Assembly: GCA_903866395.1 (NCBI GenBank)
Contig: CAIPNM010000429.1
Span: 1-35,387, forward strand
Direction: 5' to 3'
DNA from: an uncultured bacterium
Lineage (GTDB): Bacteria > Pseudomonadota > Gammaproteobacteria > Burkholderiales > Burkholderiaceae_E
DNA: 35,387 nucleotides
Shown here: positions 32,755-35,387 of the stretch, one piece after another
Position numbering within the stretch: the first letter of the stretch is position 1
How the letters are laid out: each line of letters begins with the position of its first letter
Position numbers and translations under genes: made by a program
Notes under the pieces: generated by a model
Told to the model about the DNA's origin: nothing
Database searches by the model: none
The model's input: only the letters and a program-made list of their open reading frames with translations

Positions 32755-33825
32755 ATGCGATTGAAGTTTTTCGCCGCCGCTTTGGCGATGGCTAGCGCGC
32801 TGACCGGCGCAGGCGCCCAGACCTTTCCCCAGGATGAGGCGAAGCTGTATGAAGCGGCAAAGGCCGAGGGCAAGCTGGTCTGGTACGAAAGCGCACCACT
32901 TGAAGCCATGAAGGCAGTGGCCGCCGAGTTTGAAAAGAAGTATCCCGGCGTGAAAGTAGAGGTCCTGCGGATTGTCGGCGTTGCGCAATACCAGCGTTTT
33001 CTGCAGGAAGTCCAGGCGAAGCGGCACTCGGTCGATGTTCTCCACATCAGCGACTACCCCAGCATGATGGACCTGATCGAACAGGGTCATATCGCAGATT
33101 GGAAGGTGCCGCTGCATGACCGCATTCCCGACATGTTCCGGATGAAGCAGCACGCCTATGCCAACTACACCACTGACAACGCCATCATCTACAACGTCAA
33201 CAAGGTGTCGCCGGAAGAGGTCAAAATTCTCGCTTCCAGCTGGAAGGGCGTGCTCGATCCGCGATTCAAGGGTCGCTTTGCGGTCAGCACCATGAAGTGT
33301 GGCGCGTGCTACGCGAGCCTGCACATGTTTCTCGACCCCAAGTACTCCAAGGAGTTCGGGCCCGACTTTCTGAAGAAGGTGGCTGAGCAAAAGCCTGCGG
33401 TCTACGGCGAGGTCCTGGTAGGGCTTGACCGGGTAATTGCCGGCGAGCACGACTTCACCTTCTGGACCTGGGAAGGCATCGGCGTTACCCACGTTCAGCG
33501 CGGCGCGCCGATCCGTTGGGTTCGGCCCTCACCCACTCCCGAGTTTGGCAACTCCTGGCAGGCGGTTTCGCGCTATGCACCGCGCCCGAACGCCGCACGG
33601 CTGTTCCAGAACTGGTCGATGAGCGTAGAAGGGGCCGAAGTGCTTCAAGTCAAGTACGGTTCGCGCACTACGCTGAGCGGCATCGAGGACAAGCGCTCGG
33701 TGGTGAAGGAAAGCTGGTACGAGCCCATCAAGGAGGTCTACCCCGTCGATGTCAAACGCTGGGAGCGAGACTTCTCCAAAGACCTCGATCTCTGGGCCAA
33801 AACCCTGCGCGAACACGGTCGCTAG
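32755..33825 (+). CDS. ABC transporter substrate-binding protein (FbpA/AfuA-like, extracellular solute-binding family 1)
   Basis: A 356-aa periplasmic receptor. The signal peptide is KFFAAALAMASALTGAGAQ. It is followed by EGKLVWYESAPLEAMKAVAAEFEKKYPGVKVEVLR, VDVLHISDYPSMMDLIEQGHIADWKVP, NAIIYNVNKVSPEEV and GRFAVSTMKCGACYASLHM, as in ferric-iron or putrescine/phosphonate-type receptors. Conserved iron-binding Tyr pairs are not clear, so an organic ligand is as likely as Fe(III). AAGGGAG precedes the ATG. The A+T-rich TTTATAGA in the 32648-32754 gap could hold a -10 box, but no good -35 matches it. Confidence 0.9.
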   Translation: MRLKFFAAALAMASALTGAGAQTFPQDEAKLYEAAKAEGKLVWYESAPLEAMKAVAAEFEKKYPGVKVEVLRIVGVAQYQRFLQEVQAKRHSVDVLHISDYPSMMDLIEQGHIADWKVPLHDRIPDMFRMKQHAYANYTTDNAIIYNVNKVSPEEVKILASSWKGVLDPRFKGRFAVSTMKCGACYASLHMFLDPKYSKEFGPDFLKKVAEQKPAVYGEVLVGLDRVIAGEHDFTFWTWEGIGVTHVQRGAPIRWVRPSPTPEFGNSWQAVSRYAPRPNAARLFQNWSMSVEGAEVLQVKYGSRTTLSGIEDKRSVVKESWYEPIKEVYPVDVKRWERDFSKDLDLWAKTLREHGR

Positions 33826-33852
33826 GCGCACGCGCTTCAACCGGACCTGACC

Positions 33853-35387
33853 ATGGCTGCCAGCGCCACCACCCGATCACCACTTGCCATCGCTGCCTGG
33901 GCGGCGTTGGCGCTTGCGGTTGCGCTGGTCGTGGTGGTGCCGCTCATTTATACCTTCGATGCAGCGTTCTATAAGGAAACCAAGATCGGCCTGTCGAGCG
34001 AACGTAGCCTGCAGGCCATCATTAACGTCTACACCTCGTGGGAATATCTTGAGACCCTTTGGGAGGCCATCCGGCTGGCGCTGATCGTGACGGCGTTTTC
34101 GCTGGTGGTGGGCGTTCTGATGGCGATGCTGGTATGCCGAACCGACCTCCCCTTCAAGGGCACGCTCGAGACGCTCATCATCATGCCGCTGTTCCTCTCG
34201 CCCTTTACAGGCCTGATCGCCTGGATTGCGCTGGGGTCAGAAAAAACCGGCTTTCTGAATGTTGCATGGCGGGCAGTGGCGGGCACGCTCATCAACCAAC
34301 CACCCGCACTGGCTAACATCTGGACCTACGGCGGTGTGGTGTGGGTCATGACACTGTTCTTCGCACCGTTCGCGTATCTCTTTACAGCCGGAAGCCTCCG
34401 CACGGTGGACTCCTCGCTGGAGGAGGCTGCAAGGGTCTCCGGTGCAACGGCCTGGCAGACACTCGCCCGAATCACGCTGCCGGTCTCAGCGCCCGCGGTG
34501 TTTGCGGCGGGCTTGCTGATCTTCATTCTCTCGGCCGAGCTTTACACCATCCCGGGCATCATCGGAACCACGGCCGGTTTCACCACCATGCCCTGGAAGA
34601 TCTACCTCGACTCCACCCAATTTCCTGTGCATCGCGCGCATGCTGCAGCGTCCGGAACGATTCTGCTGCTGGTCACCATTGCGGGGGTCTGGATGCAGCG
34701 CCGGGTCAGCCGGGTGTCGGAGCGCTATGTGACGGTATCGGGCAAGGGCTTCCGCGGTAGCCCCCTTCGGCTCGGACGAAGCGGCACGATCATCGCATTG
34801 GCGCTGATTGGCTTCTATGTGCTGTGCGCCGACATTCTTCCGTTCGGTGCACTGATTGTTTCCTCGTTCATGAAGTTCAGTTCAGGCGTGCTGACACCCG
34901 AGGTGCTCACCCTCGATCAATATCGCGACGTGCTCCGAATCGAAAACGTTCGGACCGCCGTCGTCAACACCATCATGCTGGGTCTGATGTCAGGCGCCAT
35001 TTGCCTGCTCGCCGGGCTCGCCATCAGCTACGCGGAAATTCGCGCGCCAGGCCCAGCCACCCGGTCGCTTGCCTTCATCGGCGTTCTTCCCGTCGCTGTC
35101 CCGGGTCTGGTCTTTGGAATTGGTCTGCTCTGGACATATTTACAGACGCCACTCTACGGATCAATCTGGATCCTGCTCCTTGCTTACGTGGCGAAATTTC
35201 TTCCCTACGGAATCATGGTGTCGCACTCGGGGGTTCTTCAGATTCACCAGGACCTGGAGTCAAGCGCCAGGATGTCCGGCGCCGGCCCGATTCAAGCGCT
35301 CATGAAAATCACCATTCCACTCATCAAGCCTTCGCTCATTGCCGTATTTTTCTTTGTCATGCTGATGAGTATCAAGGAGCTCTCGGC
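33853..35387 (+). CDS. ABC transporter permease, fused two-domain (FbpB-like), partial at right edge
   Basis: Inner-membrane permease partner of the upstream receptor. The frame is open from ATG 33853 to the window end, about 511 codons, and the C-terminus is missing. Two binding-protein-dependent transport domains are fused. The first ends with the coupling motif EEAARVSGATAWQTLARITLP and the second with SSARMSGAGPIQALMKITIP. About ten to twelve hydrophobic segments can be seen, starting with AWAALALAVALVVVVPLIY. The FbpB/AfuB/PotBC-like layout is usual for single-gene permeases, and an ATPase gene should follow. It starts 27 bp after the receptor gene, so they are one operon. Confidence 0.92.
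   Translation, partial: MAASATTRSPLAIAAWAALALAVALVVVVPLIYTFDAAFYKETKIGLSSERSLQAIINVYTSWEYLETLWEAIRLALIVTAFSLVVGVLMAMLVCRTDLPFKGTLETLIIMPLFLSPFTGLIAWIALGSEKTGFLNVAWRAVAGTLINQPPALANIWTYGGVVWVMTLFFAPFAYLFTAGSLRTVDSSLEEAARVSGATAWQTLARITLPVSAPAVFAAGLLIFILSAELYTIPGIIGTTAGFTTMPWKIYLDSTQFPVHRAHAAASGTILLLVTIAGVWMQRRVSRVSERYVTVSGKGFRGSPLRLGRSGTIIALALIGFYVLCADILPFGALIVSSFMKFSSGVLTPEVLTLDQYRDVLRIENVRTAVVNTIMLGLMSGAICLLAGLAISYAEIRAPGPATRSLAFIGVLPVAVPGLVFGIGLLWTYLQTPLYGSIWILLLAYVAKFLPYGIMVSHSGVLQIHQDLESSARMSGAGPIQALMKITIPLIKPSLIAVFFFVMLMSIKELS

Overview
The window reads as a chromosomal catabolic region of a GC-rich betaproteobacterium, most likely Burkholderiales. That placement is inferred from several Bug/TctC-type periplasmic binding proteins, a class I PhaC, LivKHMFG-type transport genes and an IS3/IS150-type insertion sequence. 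No rRNA, tRNA or CRISPR was seen, and the species cannot be named.

Left edge (1-2239): the N-terminal part of a PHA synthase runs off the window on the minus strand. It is divergent from an FMN-dependent alpha-hydroxy-acid oxidase. An 11-bp direct repeat with exact 50-bp periodicity lies in the gap between them.

Minus-strand operon (10516 down to 2216): ten tightly packed genes. In transcription order they are an acyl-CoA synthetase-like protein, two MaoC-type hot-dog proteins, a crotonase-family protein, cobalt-type nitrile hydratase alpha, beta and accessory protein, a Bug binding protein, a fumarylacetoacetate hydrolase-family protein and a TauD-type dioxygenase. Several enzymes have altered catalytic residues: the MaoC pair splits the Asp/His dyad, the crotonase lacks both glutamates, and the ligase has Arg for the C-terminal catalytic Lys. 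No amidase accompanies the nitrile hydratase.

Plus-strand operon (10634 to 28848): about 18 kb of nearly continuous genes. They encode three Baeyer-Villiger monooxygenases, two SDRs, a TetR regulator, a 3-hydroxyacyl-CoA dehydrogenase, an acyl-CoA dehydrogenase, a second acyl-CoA synthetase, a tandem SnoaL/NTF2-like protein, an enoyl-CoA hydratase, an HSL-family esterase and a complete LivKHMFG-type ABC importer. The logic is import, alcohol to ketone, ketone to ester or lactone, hydrolysis, CoA activation, then beta-oxidation. This fits a cyclic or branched ketone or terpenoid-like substrate. No thiolase is present.

The two operons diverge from overlapping sigma70-like promoters at 10527-10576 that share one palindrome. 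They are therefore probably co-regulated, and the TetR at 13131 is the natural candidate.

Right part (28864-35387): an intact IS150-type element with a -1 frameshift site sits between two truncated genes, a Bug C-terminus and the N-terminus of an alpha/beta hydrolase. It has no matching target duplication and carries a 14-bp inverted repeat just outside its ends. Beyond it lie a complete Bug gene, a divergent SMP-30/gluconolactonase-family gene with a good promoter, and the start of an FbpABC-like ABC importer that leaves the window on the right.
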